From positions 2,356,001 to 2,420,000 of the forward strand of contig NZ_VFRA01000001.1 in the NCBI RefSeq assembly GCF_006788895.1: a stretch of 64,000 nt of DNA, written 5' to 3'. Shown piece after piece: positions 51,074-60,064 of the stretch (position 1 is its first letter; every line of letters begins with the position of its first letter). This DNA is from Rhodoglobus vestalii (lineage in GTDB: Bacteria; Actinomycetota; Actinomycetes; Actinomycetales; Microbacteriaceae). Below the pieces are notes generated by a model. The model was not told the origin of the DNA. It did no database searches and saw only the letters and a list, made by a program, of their open reading frames with translations. Position numbers and translations under genes: made by a program.

Positions 51074-53896
51074 GTGGCAAATGTTTTAGAACGCGCACTT
51101 CGTGTGGGCGAGGGTCGACTTCGTCGACGCTTGAAAGGCTACGCGCAGGCGGTCGATCACCTTGAGGAAGACTTCAAGACTCTGACCGATGATGAGCTCA
51201 AACACGAGACGGTAGAACTGCGCGAGCGCTACGCCGCCGGTGAGTCACTTGACGACCTGCTGCCGGAGGCGTTTGCCGCCGTACGTGAAGCTGCCAGCCG
51301 CACGCTGGGAATGCGCCACTTTGAGGTCCAGCTGATGGGTGGTGCAGCGCTGCATCTCGGCAACATTGCCGAGATGAAGACCGGTGAGGGCAAAACTCTG
51401 GTTGCCACATTGGCGGCATACCTCAACGCGATCGCTGCGCAGGGTGTCCACGTGATCACCGTAAACGACTACTTGGCCAGCTACCAGTCAGAGCTCATGG
51501 GGCGCATCTTCCGTGCCCTCGGAATGACGACCGGGTGTATCGTCTCGGGCCAAAACCCTGTGGAACGTCGCGAACAGTACGCCGCTGACATCACCTATGG
51601 AACCAACAACGAGTTTGGTTTCGACTACCTGCGCGACAACATGGCATGGCAGGCGAGCGACATGGTGCAGCGTGGTCACTACTTCGCTGTTGTCGACGAG
51701 GTCGACTCGATCCTGATCGATGAGGCTCGTACGCCGCTGATCATTTCTGGGCCGTCATCGGGCGAAGCGAACCGGTGGTTCACGGAGTTCTCCAATCTGG
51801 CCAAAAAGCTCATCCCAGAAGTTGATTTCGAGGTGGACGAGAAGAAGCGCACCGTCGGCGTTCTCGAACCCGGTATTGAGAAGGTCGAAGATTATCTCGG
51901 TATTGACAACCTTTACGAGTCCGCCAACACGCCACTGATCTCGTTCTTGAATAACTCGATTAAGGCTCGCGCTCTCTTCAAGAAAGACAAGGACTACGTT
52001 GTGATGAACGGCGAAGTGCTGATCGTTGACGAGCACACCGGTCGCATCCTTCAGGGCCGTCGGTATAACGAGGGCATTCACCAGGCGATTGAAGCCAAGG
52101 AGGGCGTCGCCGTTAAAGCGGAGAACCAGACGTTGGCGACGGTTACTCTGCAAAATTACTTCCGCCTCTACAGCAAGCTGTCGGGAATGACCGGTACAGC
52201 GGAGACCGAAGCCGCCGAATTCATGTCGACGTACAAGCTTGGTGTGGTCGCGATTCCAACAAACCGGCCAATGCAGCGCATCGACCAATCCGACCTGATC
52301 TATAAGAACGAGCAGTCGAAGTTTGAGCAGGTGGTTGCCGATATCGCTAAGCGGCACGAAGTTGGTCAGCCTGTTCTGGTAGGAACTACCAGTGTCGAGA
52401 AGAGCGAATTGCTGTCGCGGATGCTTGCCAAGAAGGGCGTCAAGCATGAGGTTCTGAATGCAAAGAACCACGCTCGCGAGGCCGCCATTGTGGCGCAAGC
52501 CGGTCGTTTGGGCTCCGTCACCGTCGCAACAAACATGGCAGGCCGTGGAACAGACGTCATGCTCGGCGGAAACGCCGAATTTTTGGCTGTTGCCGAGATG
52601 AACAGCCGCGAACTCAACCCCACCGAGACCCCGGATGACTACGAGGACGCGTGGGATGATGTCTTCGCCAACGTCAAGGCCGAGGTCGAGAAAGAGGCTA
52701 AAAAGGTTGTGGATGTTGGTGGCCTCTACGTTTTGGGCACCGAACGCCACGAATCGCGCCGCATCGATAATCAGCTGCGTGGTCGTTCCGGTCGTCAAGG
52801 TGACCCCGGTGAGAGCCGGTTCTACCTTTCACTTCAGGATGACCTCATGCGTCTGTTCAACAGCGGCGCTGCCGAAGCTCTTATGGGGCGCTCGACTGTG
52901 CCCGACGACCTCGCGATTGAGTCCAAAGTCGTGAGCCGCGCTATCCGCAGTGCTCAGGCACAGGTCGAATCTCGCAACGCAGAGATCCGCAAGAACGTTC
53001 TCAAGTATGACGATGTGTTGAATCGCCAGCGTGAAGCTATTTATGGCGATCGCCGTCACATCCTCGAGGGTGATGATTTGAAGGACCGAGTTCAGCACTT
53101 CCTGACCGGCGTTGTGACCGAGGTCGTCGATGTTCACACCGCAGACGGGCACTCAGAGGAATGGGACTTTGACGCCCTCTGGACCGAACTCAAGACGATG
53201 TACCCGATCGGTATTACGGTAGACGAGGTTCTTACCGAGGGCGGTGCGCGTGGCAAGCTAACGAGCGCGTTCATTGCCAAGGAGATCCATTCAGACGCCG
53301 CAATCGCCTATGAGCGCCGCGAACAGCAGCTCGGTGAAACCGCAATGCGCGAGCTTGAGCGTCGCGTTGTTCTCAGCGTGATTGATCGTCGTTGGCGAGA
53401 TCACCTCTATGAGATGGACTACCTGAAAGATGGAATCGGTCTGCGTGCGATGGCACAGCGTGACCCGCTCATTGAGTATCAGCGCGAAGGGTTCGCTCTT
53501 TTCCAGACCATGATGGGCCAGATTCGCGAAGAGTCAGTTGGCTTCTTGTTCAACCTTGAGGTGAAGGTCAGCGGCGGTGGAGAATCCACGACCGTTCAGG
53601 CACGAGGGCTGGAAGCAGCCGGCGACTCGTCCGCCGCTCTCAGCTACTCGGCACCCAGCGCCGATGCTGCGGGCGAAGTAGAGGTTCGTAATGAGCGTGG
53701 CCAAGTTGAGCGCGCCGCGTCCGCGCGTGCGCAGCAGCGCCAGAGTCAGCAAACTGCCCCTCAGCAGCAGCTTCAGCAGGCACAGTCAGCTCAGGGCGGC
53801 CCTCGCGGAGCATTCGGCCAACGCCCGGAGGGGGCAGCAGCTGACGCTCCTCTCAACCGATCGCAGCGTCGCGCACAAGAGAAGCGCAAGAAGTAG
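51074..53896 (+). CDS. secA: Preprotein translocase motor ATPase SecA
   Basis: A 940-residue SecA that drives proteins through SecYEG. Walker A is MKTGEGKT (101-108), the DEAD-type motif is DEVD (208-211), and [22 protein letters not shown] and the IRA/helical scaffold region ([27 protein letters not shown]) are all intact. The tail (about 885-940) is Gln/Ala-rich and ends [13 protein letters not shown], without the CxCxxxxxxxCH zinc-binding motif of many SecA proteins. The start is GTG at 51074. It is the last gene of the mtrA-to-secA block and is followed by strong hairpins. Confidence 0.97.
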   Translation: MANVLERALRVGEGRLRRRLKGYAQAVDHLEEDFKTLTDDELKHETVELRERYAAGESLDDLLPEAFAAVREAASRTLGMRHFEVQLMGGAALHLGNIAEMKTGEGKTLVATLAAYLNAIAAQGVHVITVNDYLASYQSELMGRIFRALGMTTGCIVSGQNPVERREQYAADITYGTNNEFGFDYLRDNMAWQASDMVQRGHYFAVVDEVDSILIDEARTPLIISGPSSGEANRWFTEFSNLAKKLIPEVDFEVDEKKRTVGVLEPGIEKVEDYLGIDNLYESANTPLISFLNNSIKARALFKKDKDYVVMNGEVLIVDEHTGRILQGRRYNEGIHQAIEAKEGVAVKAENQTLATVTLQNYFRLYSKLSGMTGTAETEAAEFMSTYKLGVVAIPTNRPMQRIDQSDLIYKNEQSKFEQVVADIAKRHEVGQPVLVGTTSVEKSELLSRMLAKKGVKHEVLNAKNHAREAAIVAQAGRLGSVTVATNMAGRGTDVMLGGNAEFLAVAEMNSRELNPTETPDDYEDAWDDVFANVKAEVEKEAKKVVDVGGLYVLGTERHESRRIDNQLRGRSGRQGDPGESRFYLSLQDDLMRLFNSGAAEALMGRSTVPDDLAIESKVVSRAIRSAQAQVESRNAEIRKNVLKYDDVLNRQREAIYGDRRHILEGDDLKDRVQHFLTGVVTEVVDVHTADGHSEEWDFDALWTELKTMYPIGITVDEVLTEGGARGKLTSAFIAKEIHSDAAIAYERREQQLGETAMRELERRVVLSVIDRRWRDHLYEMDYLKDGIGLRAMAQRDPLIEYQREGFALFQTMMGQIREESVGFLFNLEVKVSGGGESTTVQARGLEAAGDSSAALSYSAPSADAAGEVEVRNERGQVERAASARAQQRQSQQTAPQQQLQQAQSAQGGPRGAFGQRPEGAAADAPLNRSQRRAQEKRKK

Positions 53897-53915
53897 TCGC
53901 TTGCTCTGAAACCCG

Positions 53916-53985
53916 ATCCAGCGACTGAAGGCTGGATGTGAACGATGGATGGCCCACTCACGTGTTGAGTGGGGCATCCATCGTT
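53916..53985 (+). terminator. Double hairpin after secA
   Basis: The first stem is ATCCAGC (53916-53922) with GCTGGAT (53931-53937), perfect over 7 bp with an 8-nt loop. The second is a 20-bp stem (53941-53960 with 53966-53985), one mismatch and a 5-nt loop CGTGT. They sit between convergent genes (secA ends 53896; the minus-strand gene ends at 54049). No long T-tract is visible, as is common in actinobacterial terminators. Confidence 0.72.
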
Positions 53986-54048
53986 CGTGCGCTAATCAGT
54001 CTTCGGCAGCCGATCTTCGGTGGTCGGTGTGCGGTCGTGATTCTGCAG

Positions 54049-54537
54049 CTATAAGACGTTAATAGCTGTAGCCCGCCAGCGCTTGTCGAGCCCTTCGAGG
54101 CGCACTGCCACGGCACGAGTGCGTGCTCGGCCGCGCACAATCACCACCGCTTCGACGGCACCATCGCGGGGTTCGCACAGACGGATCGATCCCATGGTGA
54201 AACTTGGTCGCGTGATGGGTTGGCCCTTCGCGCGGCGAGCACGAGCTGATAAGACTGTGCGCTTGAGGAGGTGACGGTAGACATCGTCGGTGACCCACCG
54301 CGCAATTTGATCGAGATCTCGGGCACCCGCAAGCACTTCGATGACGCAGCGAGTGAGATTCTCGATCAGCGGGGCTGGGTCGGGGAGTTCCGCGCTCGGG
54401 GTCGGTTGGTGACCAAAAAATTCGTCCGGCACGAAACGCGGCCGGATAATTTTCGAGGGGAGGGTGCCGGTGCGCCGTCGGTGCTCGGGGGCAGCATCGG
54501 TGTTCGGCAGAGGCTTTCGGAGTGGCTGGGTACTCAT
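54049..54537 (-). CDS. Rv3235-family protein (DUF6459)
   Basis: A 162-residue protein. A basic, proline-rich N-terminus (about 1-55) leads to a compact C-terminal domain with CVIEVLAGARDLDQIARWVTDDVYRHL and GSIRLCEPRDGAVEAVVIVRGRARTRAVAVRLEGLDKRWRATAINVL. This pattern is that of the actinobacterial Rv3235 family, found near secA in Mycobacterium as here. Function is unknown. ATG at 54537 has GGGAG 4 nt upstream, and a promoter whose spacer is a CsoR-like palindrome lies just before it. Confidence 0.82.
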   Translation of the reverse strand: MSTQPLRKPLPNTDAAPEHRRRTGTLPSKIIRPRFVPDEFFGHQPTPSAELPDPAPLIENLTRCVIEVLAGARDLDQIARWVTDDVYRHLLKRTVLSARARRAKGQPITRPSFTMGSIRLCEPRDGAVEAVVIVRGRARTRAVAVRLEGLDKRWRATAINVL

Positions 54538-54565
54538 GATCTCCCGGGCAAACGGTCGAGACGGC

Positions 54566-54594
54566 TAGGTATACCCCCGTTAGGGGGTAGACAA
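54566..54594 (-). promoter_or_regulatory. Candidate promoter with CsoR/RicR-like operator in its spacer
   Basis: On the minus strand TTGTCT (54594-54589) and TACCTA (54571-54566) are separated by exactly 17 bp. That spacer is almost entirely the perfect palindrome TACCCCC-TAAC-GGGGGTA (54572-54589). Palindromes of form TACCC-N-GGGTA are the known operators of CsoR/RicR-type copper sensors. Initiation would be near 54559, about 22 nt before ATG 54537. The operator identity is inference; no copper gene lies in the window. Confidence 0.5.
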
Positions 54595-54687
54595 CACCTA
54601 AGCAGGAGTTGGGCCAATTGTCCATGACTAATTTTCAATTGTGGATAACATTGCGCTCCTAGACCCCCTCGCGACTACCGTCAGCCC

Positions 54688-55287
54688 ATGCGTTGGGACA
54701 AACTTTTTGACGACCTCGAAAGTCAGTTGGAGAACGAAATAACGGCTGACGATCTTGAGGTCGATGCAGAAGACGAACGCTTACGTCTCGGCCGACTCAC
54801 TATGCGCGACCGAATCGTGTCATTACACGCCGGCAGTTCAGAGCAATCACCACTAACGCTGTCAGTCGTGCTGGTCACGGGCACGCGACTGATCCTCCGT
54901 CCTGCCACCATTGGTCGGGATTGGATGTCGGCCGACCTCTGCGACGAAGGAGGCCGCCCGGCACCCTGCATTGTTCCGTTCGCGGCACTGGCTGGAATCT
55001 CCCTGGGTGCGGCTCAGATCACGCCGAGCTTAGTCATGATGCCGTCGAGCGGGCATCCGAGCCTGTCGCTGCGCTTGGGGCTGAGTTATGTTCTCCGCGA
55101 CCTGTGCCGCCGCCGCCGATCGGTGTCCCTGCTGCTGATTGCCGGTGAAGTGCACGGCACGATCGATCGGGTTGGGCGCGATCATCTCGATATTGCGGTG
55201 CATGAGCGCGGGGCCGTGCGGCGCGAAACAGCAGTGTCAGAGTACCGCCTCGTGCCCTTTTCGAGCGTGGCTCTGGTGCGACCCTAA
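54688..55287 (+). CDS. Conserved actinobacterial protein of unknown function
   Basis: A 199-residue soluble protein. It opens with an acidic helix (MRWDKLFDDLESQLENEITADDLEVDAEDERLRL), a conserved-looking ERLRLGRLTMRDRI step, then a beta-rich body with repeated strands (VVLVTGTRLILRPATIGRDWMSADL, LLIAGEVHGTIDRVGRDHLDIAVHERG). No enzyme motif, signal or membrane helix is seen. The LDDLE-type opening is shared by uncharacterised actinobacterial proteins near secA and pilus-like genes; I cannot assign a function. The 150 bp to the divergent Rv3235-family gene include the CsoR-like site. Confidence 0.75.
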   Translation: MRWDKLFDDLESQLENEITADDLEVDAEDERLRLGRLTMRDRIVSLHAGSSEQSPLTLSVVLVTGTRLILRPATIGRDWMSADLCDEGGRPAPCIVPFAALAGISLGAAQITPSLVMMPSSGHPSLSLRLGLSYVLRDLCRRRRSVSLLLIAGEVHGTIDRVGRDHLDIAVHERGAVRRETAVSEYRLVPFSSVALVRP

Positions 55288-55292
55288 GCGTC

Positions 55293-55313
55293 CGACACAC
55301 GACACACGACACA
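55293..55313. repeat. Three tandem copies of a 7-bp unit
   Basis: The unit CGACACA occurs three times without a break in the 74-bp gap between convergent genes (stops at 55287 and 55362). More CACACGG and CTGCACAC fragments follow to about 55330. No function is evident. Confidence 0.6.
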
Positions 55314-55361
55314 CGGCAACGCTGCACACGGCACCCTGCACGCCGCGTTGGTGGACTGGCG

Positions 55362-55643
55362 CTAGCGCGTGCGCTTTTCCCCGAAGTTCCCCTCGGTGAC
55401 CGTGGCAATATCAGACTGGTTCCAGAGACTCATTCTGCGGGTCTCTTCATATAGTGCCTCGATGTAGGACTCGAGTACGGAGTTCTCGATACGCCACTGG
55501 CCCTTGCTGCCCACCTGAATTGCGGGGAGTTCGCCTGAGCGAACCAGATTGAGAACTTCGTGCGGAGAGATGCTGAGCACTTCGGCAGCGTCAGCCAGAC
55601 TGAGAAACCGCCCGAGCCCTTCTGCTGAATTGGTCGCGTTCAT
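55362..55643 (-). CDS. Helix-turn-helix DNA-binding protein (excisionase/MerR-type fold)
   Basis: A 93-residue protein. Residues about 12-60 form an excisionase-family helix-turn-helix and wing: FLSLADAAEVLSISPHEVLNLVRSGELPAIQVGSKGQWRI. A helical tail follows (SVLESYIEALYEETRRM). Many actinobacteria carry one such small regulator (BldC is a relative) near cell-cycle genes. It is divergent from the SAF/CpaE-like pair and may control it; the 119-bp gap to GTG 55763 includes no clear palindrome. The regulator has no sensor domain. Confidence 0.85.
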   Translation of the reverse strand: MNATNSAEGLGRFLSLADAAEVLSISPHEVLNLVRSGELPAIQVGSKGQWRIENSVLESYIEALYEETRRMSLWNQSDIATVTEGNFGEKRTR

Positions 55644-55762
55644 AGTTCGATTATGCTCTCGTGCGGCTCGGAATGGGGTCGATGTGGATAACTCTCACGC
55701 TACATATGAGCAGTGCCGAACTATGGTGCCATGATCAACACCCGACCTGTCGAGTTTTCCCC

Positions 55763-56410
55763 GTGACCCGCCGTTCCGGTCGCGCCCAATCTCAAGCTCG
55801 TGCACGAGCTCTTGCTCTCGATCCGCGGCTTGCTATCGGCGTCGTTCTGGTTGCCGCGTCGATCGTGGGCGTGGTTTCTCTCGTCGCCACGGCAGACGAC
55901 TCGATCGAGGTGTACGCCGCTGCCGCACCATTGACCCCCGGCGACCGGGTGATGAGTGACGACTTAGTTGTTCGCAGTGTGAGGCTCAACGAATCGAAAG
56001 AGTTCTACATTGGGCGCGGCGAGCTGCCCGCTGACGGCTTTATCACAACTCGGCCGATTGCTGCGGGGGAACTGATTCCCGCATCCTCGGTCGGAAGCCA
56101 CGAGGGTCTTTCCTTGACGGCTGTGGTTGTCTCACCGCAGGGCGGCTTAGCCCAAACGGTTTCGTCTGGAGCCTCGGTCGATGTTTGGGCGAGCGCCGAG
56201 ACGGAGGACGGCGGGTATGGCGCTCCGGGAGTCATCGTCTCCGACGCTACCGTGGTGCGACTTATTGAGGATGACTCGCTCGTCTCGCCGGCGAGTGGCA
56301 GTGCACTGGAATTGCTCGTTCCCCGTTCACGAGTGGCTCGCTTGCTTGAGGCGATGGCCAACGGCGACGTGCTGTCGGTAATCCCCGCAAATCTTCCAGC
56401 GAAGGGCTGA
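55763..56410 (+). CDS. SAF-domain membrane protein (CpaB/RcpC-like)
   Basis: A 215-residue protein: basic N-terminus, one membrane helix (LAIGVVLVAASIVGVVSLVA, about 22-41), then a SAF domain starting with APLTPGDRVMSDDLVVRSVRL and continuing with TTRPIAAGELIPASSVG. This is the layout of CpaB/RcpC, which in Flp/Tad pili supports the secretin; Gram-positive forms may stabilise the pilus base. GTG at 55763 (VTRRSGRAQ) is chosen because the frame upstream to 55661 has no coding look. The next gene begins 1 bp after its stop. Confidence 0.82.
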   Translation: MTRRSGRAQSQARARALALDPRLAIGVVLVAASIVGVVSLVATADDSIEVYAAAAPLTPGDRVMSDDLVVRSVRLNESKEFYIGRGELPADGFITTRPIAAGELIPASSVGSHEGLSLTAVVVSPQGGLAQTVSSGASVDVWASAETEDGGYGAPGVIVSDATVVRLIEDDSLVSPASGSALELLVPRSRVARLLEAMANGDVLSVIPANLPAKG

Positions 56411-56411
56411 G

Positions 56412-57644
56412 ATGGTCGCGTTCGCACTGGCTATGCCCGTAAATCTCGAAGATCAGTTTGCGTTTGATGCGGCGCATCACGGTCACGAGGTTGTTCTGCG
56501 CGCTGTAAGCGCACCAGAGCTTGCCTCCCGCGTTGCCGGCGCTCAGGTGCACGTTGCCCTTGTTGCAGCAGAATCCCGCTACCTCACTGATCGTCTTATC
56601 GCTGCGTGTGATCATGCCGGCGTCAGGCTCGTTGTGGTTGCTGGCTCCGAGCGCGAGCAGCGCTACGCGGCAGACCTTGGGCTCTATGACATCGTTGAGG
56701 CTTCCACAGGCTGGTCGGGGGTGGATGCAGTGCTTGCGCAGTCGCAGTGGAGTGCTGAACCCTCGTCAACAGTTCGAAGTGCCCTTGGTCAAGTGATCGC
56801 CGTGTGGGGTCCAGGAGGGGCGCCCGGCCGAACTTCGGTGGCGATCTCAATTGCCGCCGAGCTTGCTGCCCTCGGGTATCGTGTGGCACTGGCCGATGTC
56901 GACACCCATGGAGCTTCGGTGGCTCCCGCATTGGGAATGCTTGATGAGGCCCCCGGTTTTGCTGCAGCGTGTCGCCTCGCGGCAACCGAAACTCTCAGCA
57001 CTGACGAACTGGCCCGCATCGGGCAACGTTACGAGTCGCCGGTGGGCGGCTTCTGGGTTCTGACAGGCATTGGCAGGCCGAGTCGGTGGCCGGAGCTCTC
57101 AGCAGAGAGAGTCGCAACAACCATCGCACAGTGCCGCCAGTGGGTGGACTACACAGTGCTCGATACCAGCTCGAGTCTTGAGAACGACGAAGAGATCTCG
57201 AGTGACCTCTTTGCCCCGAGACGCAATGCCGCTGCCGTCACCGCGGTGCGTGCGGCTGACCATGTGATCGCGGTGGGAGCGGCTGACCCGGTGGGCCTGT
57301 CGCGATTTTTGCGTGCGCATGTCGACCTGCTTGAGACGGTCACAACGCGCAACGTAAGCGTTGTGATGAATAAGGTTCGGGTGAGTGCCAGTGGCTTGAA
57401 CCCGCACGGCCAAGTGACCCAGACGCTCTCGCGGTTCGGAGGGATCGAGCATCCGGTACTCGTTCCTCACGACCTTGCCGGGTTTGACGGTGCGGTTCTG
57501 AGCGGAAAAACCCTGGTGGATGCGGCGCCGCGATCGTCGGCTCGAACGGCGATGCGCGACCTCGTGACTTCCCGACTCGTGCCCGAAATTCACGAGCAGC
57601 CGCCTCAGCGTTCTTGGTTCAGTAGGATGCTGACGCGCAGGTAA
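56412..57644 (+). CDS. CpaE/ParA-like P-loop protein with atypical Walker A
   Basis: A 410-residue protein. An N-terminal receiver-like region (about 1-125) is followed by a MinD/ParA-type domain. The P-loop reads VWGPGGAPGRTSVA (131-144): the signature lysine (KGG) is Pro and the phosphate-binding GKT lysine is Arg140, so both canonical lysines are missing. VALADVDTHGASVAP and YTVLDTSSSLE match the Walker A-prime and B strands. CpaE-type proteins position Tad pilus machinery. No cpaF, tadB or tadC gene follows, so a different partner or role is possible. Confidence 0.82.
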   Translation: MVAFALAMPVNLEDQFAFDAAHHGHEVVLRAVSAPELASRVAGAQVHVALVAAESRYLTDRLIAACDHAGVRLVVVAGSEREQRYAADLGLYDIVEASTGWSGVDAVLAQSQWSAEPSSTVRSALGQVIAVWGPGGAPGRTSVAISIAAELAALGYRVALADVDTHGASVAPALGMLDEAPGFAAACRLAATETLSTDELARIGQRYESPVGGFWVLTGIGRPSRWPELSAERVATTIAQCRQWVDYTVLDTSSSLENDEEISSDLFAPRRNAAAVTAVRAADHVIAVGAADPVGLSRFLRAHVDLLETVTTRNVSVVMNKVRVSASGLNPHGQVTQTLSRFGGIEHPVLVPHDLAGFDGAVLSGKTLVDAAPRSSARTAMRDLVTSRLVPEIHEQPPQRSWFSRMLTRR

Positions 57645-57653
57645 TCTGTAGAG

Positions 57654-59153
57654 GTGTCGACACTCAGTGATCTCGTTCAGGAGCAGGGCCGCTCAAGCGA
57701 GGCAGATATTGAATGGCTCCACATGCTCGTCGGCGACTGGCAACTGCTCGCCGACCTCGCATTTGCTGACATCGTGTTGTGGGTGCCGAGTGATGACGAT
57801 CTCTTTGTTGCTGTTGCTCATGCACGACCCAGCAGTTCGGCAACCCTCTTCTACCGCGACTTTGTTGGCCAAAAAATTAAGCCCGAATGGCAGGCGCAGG
57901 TCACTGAGGCGTTCGAGACTGCTCGCATCGTCGACACCGCGGCTCCCGCCTGGTACGAAGAAACGCCCACTCGAGTGCGAGCCGTTCCCGTTATGCGCCG
58001 GCTCAATTCTACCGGCAATGCAACCAGCCCAACCCCCATTGCGGTGGTGACCCGTCACACCAACTTGGGCGATGCCCGCACTCCTTCACGGCAGGAGCTC
58101 ACCTTCAATGGCTGCGCGAAGGATCTCTTCGCGATGATCGCTGCCGGAGATTTTCCTGACATGGATGCCCCTGCATCGCCACGGCGAGGGGCGCCCCGAG
58201 CATCCGATGGCCTGATTCGTTTGGATGTCGATGGCCTCGTTACCTTTGCGAGCCCGAATGCGCTGTCCGCGTTCAACCGCATCGGCTTTTCGGGCGAGCT
58301 GGAGGCGGAATCTCTCGCCGAGGTCACCACCGCCCTCATTGCGGGCCAACCTGAGGTCGATGAGTCACTTCCGTTAGTGGTTACCGGTCGGGCACCGTGG
58401 CGCACCGATATTGAGGCACGGGGTGTGACGGTGTCGTTGCGAGCGATCCCGATCCGCGACCGTGGCGAACGCGTTGGTGCGATCGTACTGTGCCGCGATG
58501 TGACAGAGGTGCGGCATCAGGAACGCGAACTGATCACGAAGGATGCGACAATTCGCGAAATTCACCACCGTGTGAAGAACAACCTGCAGACGGTGGCGTC
58601 GTTGCTGAGAATTCAGGCGCGCAGAACCCATAGTGAGGTTGCACGGGAAGCTCTTGGGCATGCGATGCGCAGAGTTGCTGCTATTGCGGTGGTTCACGAC
58701 ACCCTTTCCGAAGGGCTTAATCAGAACGTCGACTTCGATGTAGTTTTCGCACGAGTGCTGAAACTAATTGCCGAGGTTGCGTCAAGCCACAACACAACGG
58801 TGCACCCAACATCTGTGGGAAGTTTTGGTGAGTTGCCAAGCGAGTATGCCACCCCGCTGGCGCTCGCTCTCACCGAACTTGTGACCAATGCGGTCGAGCA
58901 TGGCCTTGCTGGTCGAGCCGATGGCACCGTTGAGATTGATGCTCGGCGCACCGCGGAGAAACTGACAGTTCAGGTGCGCGACAACGGTGTGGGGCTGGGC
59001 GAAGGCAAGGTGGGCGAGGGACTCGGCACCCAAATCGTGCGAACCCTGATTCAGGGTGAACTGAGCGGAACCATTGACTGGCACACGCTCATGGGCAGCG
59101 GAACCGAAGTCACTATCGACATTCCGCTGACCTGGATTACCCGCTCCAAATAG
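57654..59153 (+). CDS. PdtaS-type cytoplasmic histidine kinase (HisKA_2 family)
   Basis: A 499-residue soluble sensor kinase. It has an N-terminal GAF-like domain (about 1-150), a PAS-like domain (about 170-290, LIRLDVDGLVTFASPNALSAFNRIGF), a HisKA_2 dimerisation domain with IHHRVKNNLQTVASLLRIQARR (phospho-acceptor probably His304), and an ATPase domain with LTELVTNAVEHGLAG and DNGVGLGEG. This is the organisation of Mycobacterium PdtaS, whose partner PdtaR is an RNA-binding ANTAR regulator. No PdtaR gene is in the window. The start is GTG at 57654, 10 bp after the CpaE-like gene. Confidence 0.9.
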   Translation: MSTLSDLVQEQGRSSEADIEWLHMLVGDWQLLADLAFADIVLWVPSDDDLFVAVAHARPSSSATLFYRDFVGQKIKPEWQAQVTEAFETARIVDTAAPAWYEETPTRVRAVPVMRRLNSTGNATSPTPIAVVTRHTNLGDARTPSRQELTFNGCAKDLFAMIAAGDFPDMDAPASPRRGAPRASDGLIRLDVDGLVTFASPNALSAFNRIGFSGELEAESLAEVTTALIAGQPEVDESLPLVVTGRAPWRTDIEARGVTVSLRAIPIRDRGERVGAIVLCRDVTEVRHQERELITKDATIREIHHRVKNNLQTVASLLRIQARRTHSEVAREALGHAMRRVAAIAVVHDTLSEGLNQNVDFDVVFARVLKLIAEVASSHNTTVHPTSVGSFGELPSEYATPLALALTELVTNAVEHGLAGRADGTVEIDARRTAEKLTVQVRDNGVGLGEGKVGEGLGTQIVRTLIQGELSGTIDWHTLMGSGTEVTIDIPLTWITRSK

Positions 59154-59180
59154 GCCCAGCGGCGAGGAAAATGCTGCGAG

Positions 59181-59429
59181 CTACGAAGCGCGGCGGGCGC
59201 GTGCGGCGCGACGCTTGAGTGCGCGGCGTTCGTCTTCGCTGAGGCCGCCCCAGACGCCAGAGTCTTGGTTGGTCTCGAGAGCGTACTGGAGGCACATCTC
59301 GGTGACAGAGCAACGGCCGCAGACGGCTTTTGCTTTTTCGATCTGGTCAACCGCGGGACCGGTGTTTCCCACCGGAAAAAATAGCTCCGGGTCAGCAGTG
59401 AGGCATGCAGCGTTATCGCGCCAGTCCAT
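59181..59429 (-). CDS. whiB1: WhiB-family iron-sulfur transcriptional regulator (WhiB1-like)
   Basis: An 82-residue WhiB protein. Cysteines at 9, 37, 40 and 46 (NAACL, then CGRCSVTEMC) bind the 4Fe-4S cluster, GVWGG at 58-62 forms the turn, and the tail RRALKRRAARARRA is strongly basic. The short length and MDWRDNAACL start are those of WhiB1, the essential NO-sensitive member that binds the primary sigma factor. ATG at 59429 follows AAGGAGC; the frame to 59543 is not used. The 180-bp gap to the divergent gene at 59610 holds CGAGC/GCTCG hairpin arms (59492-59520) but no obvious promoter consensus. Confidence 0.93.
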   Translation of the reverse strand: MDWRDNAACLTADPELFFPVGNTGPAVDQIEKAKAVCGRCSVTEMCLQYALETNQDSGVWGGLSEDERRALKRRAARARRAS

Positions 59430-59609
59430 GGTGTTGCTCCTTACAGTGTGTTGCGATGCTTGAGCGCACAAAGGATATGCTCTGATGGCGTCGAGCGTGA
59501 GAGATATGGGGTCTCGCTCGCAACACTGGGAGCCAGAAATCAACCTCCACTAGAATCTCATATCGACCAAAGCAAAGCAATGGTTTTACAGTGATTTAAC
59601 GGGGAGCGA

Positions 59610-60032
59610 ATGGTAGACGAACTTGTTCCAGATGAAAAACTGGGCCCCAGGCATCCGTATTTGGTGGCTCTTGCTCTCATAATATTTCTCGAAAGTGCCG
59701 TTCTCGTTGCCGCTCTCGGCTACCTGATTTTCGAGTTGGGGAGCGGGGAGCCGCAGTCGTATCCGAGCGCTATTGCGCTGACAGTATTGACCGCCATCGC
59801 GGCGATCTGGGTGGCGTTGATCGGCATTAACGTGTTGCGGCGTCAGCCCTGGATTCGGGGCGCCGCTGTGGTTTGGCAGGTGCTGCAGATCTCAGTGGCA
59901 ATCGGTAGTTTTCAGGGTGTGTTTTCGCGCCCCGATATTGGGTGGTTGTTGCTGATTCCCGCGATTGCTGTTCTCGCGTTGCTATTCACGAAACCGGTCT
60001 TGCTCCAGACCGCACGCTCCGAGGGCATGTAA
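59610..60032 (+). CDS. Conserved four-helix membrane protein of unknown function
   Basis: A 140-residue protein with four predicted membrane helices, the first near 19-41 (LVALALIIFLESAVLVAALGYLI) and the last near 112-130 (LLLIPAIAVLALLF). RRQPWIRGAAVVWQVLQISVAI lies between the second and third. Small proteins of this kind occur beside whiB1 in related actinobacteria; function is unknown. ATG 59610 has GGGGAGC at a good distance. It converges with the DUF6671 gene across a 32-bp gap. Confidence 0.8.
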   Translation: MVDELVPDEKLGPRHPYLVALALIIFLESAVLVAALGYLIFELGSGEPQSYPSAIALTVLTAIAAIWVALIGINVLRRQPWIRGAAVVWQVLQISVAIGSFQGVFSRPDIGWLLLIPAIAVLALLFTKPVLLQTARSEGM

Positions 60033-60064
60033 CGGCTAAATCGCGGGAAACGCGTGGTGCTGGC

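Noticed and set aside
51755..52798. A 347-codon open frame antisense to secA
   Set aside because: It lies wholly inside the intact secA gene and shows no family motif.
59448..59526. GTGTTGCGA (59448-59456) and TCGCAACAC (59518-59526) as an inverted-repeat operator of whiB1
   Set aside because: The arms are 61 bp apart and I know no regulator with such spacing; chance cannot be excluded.
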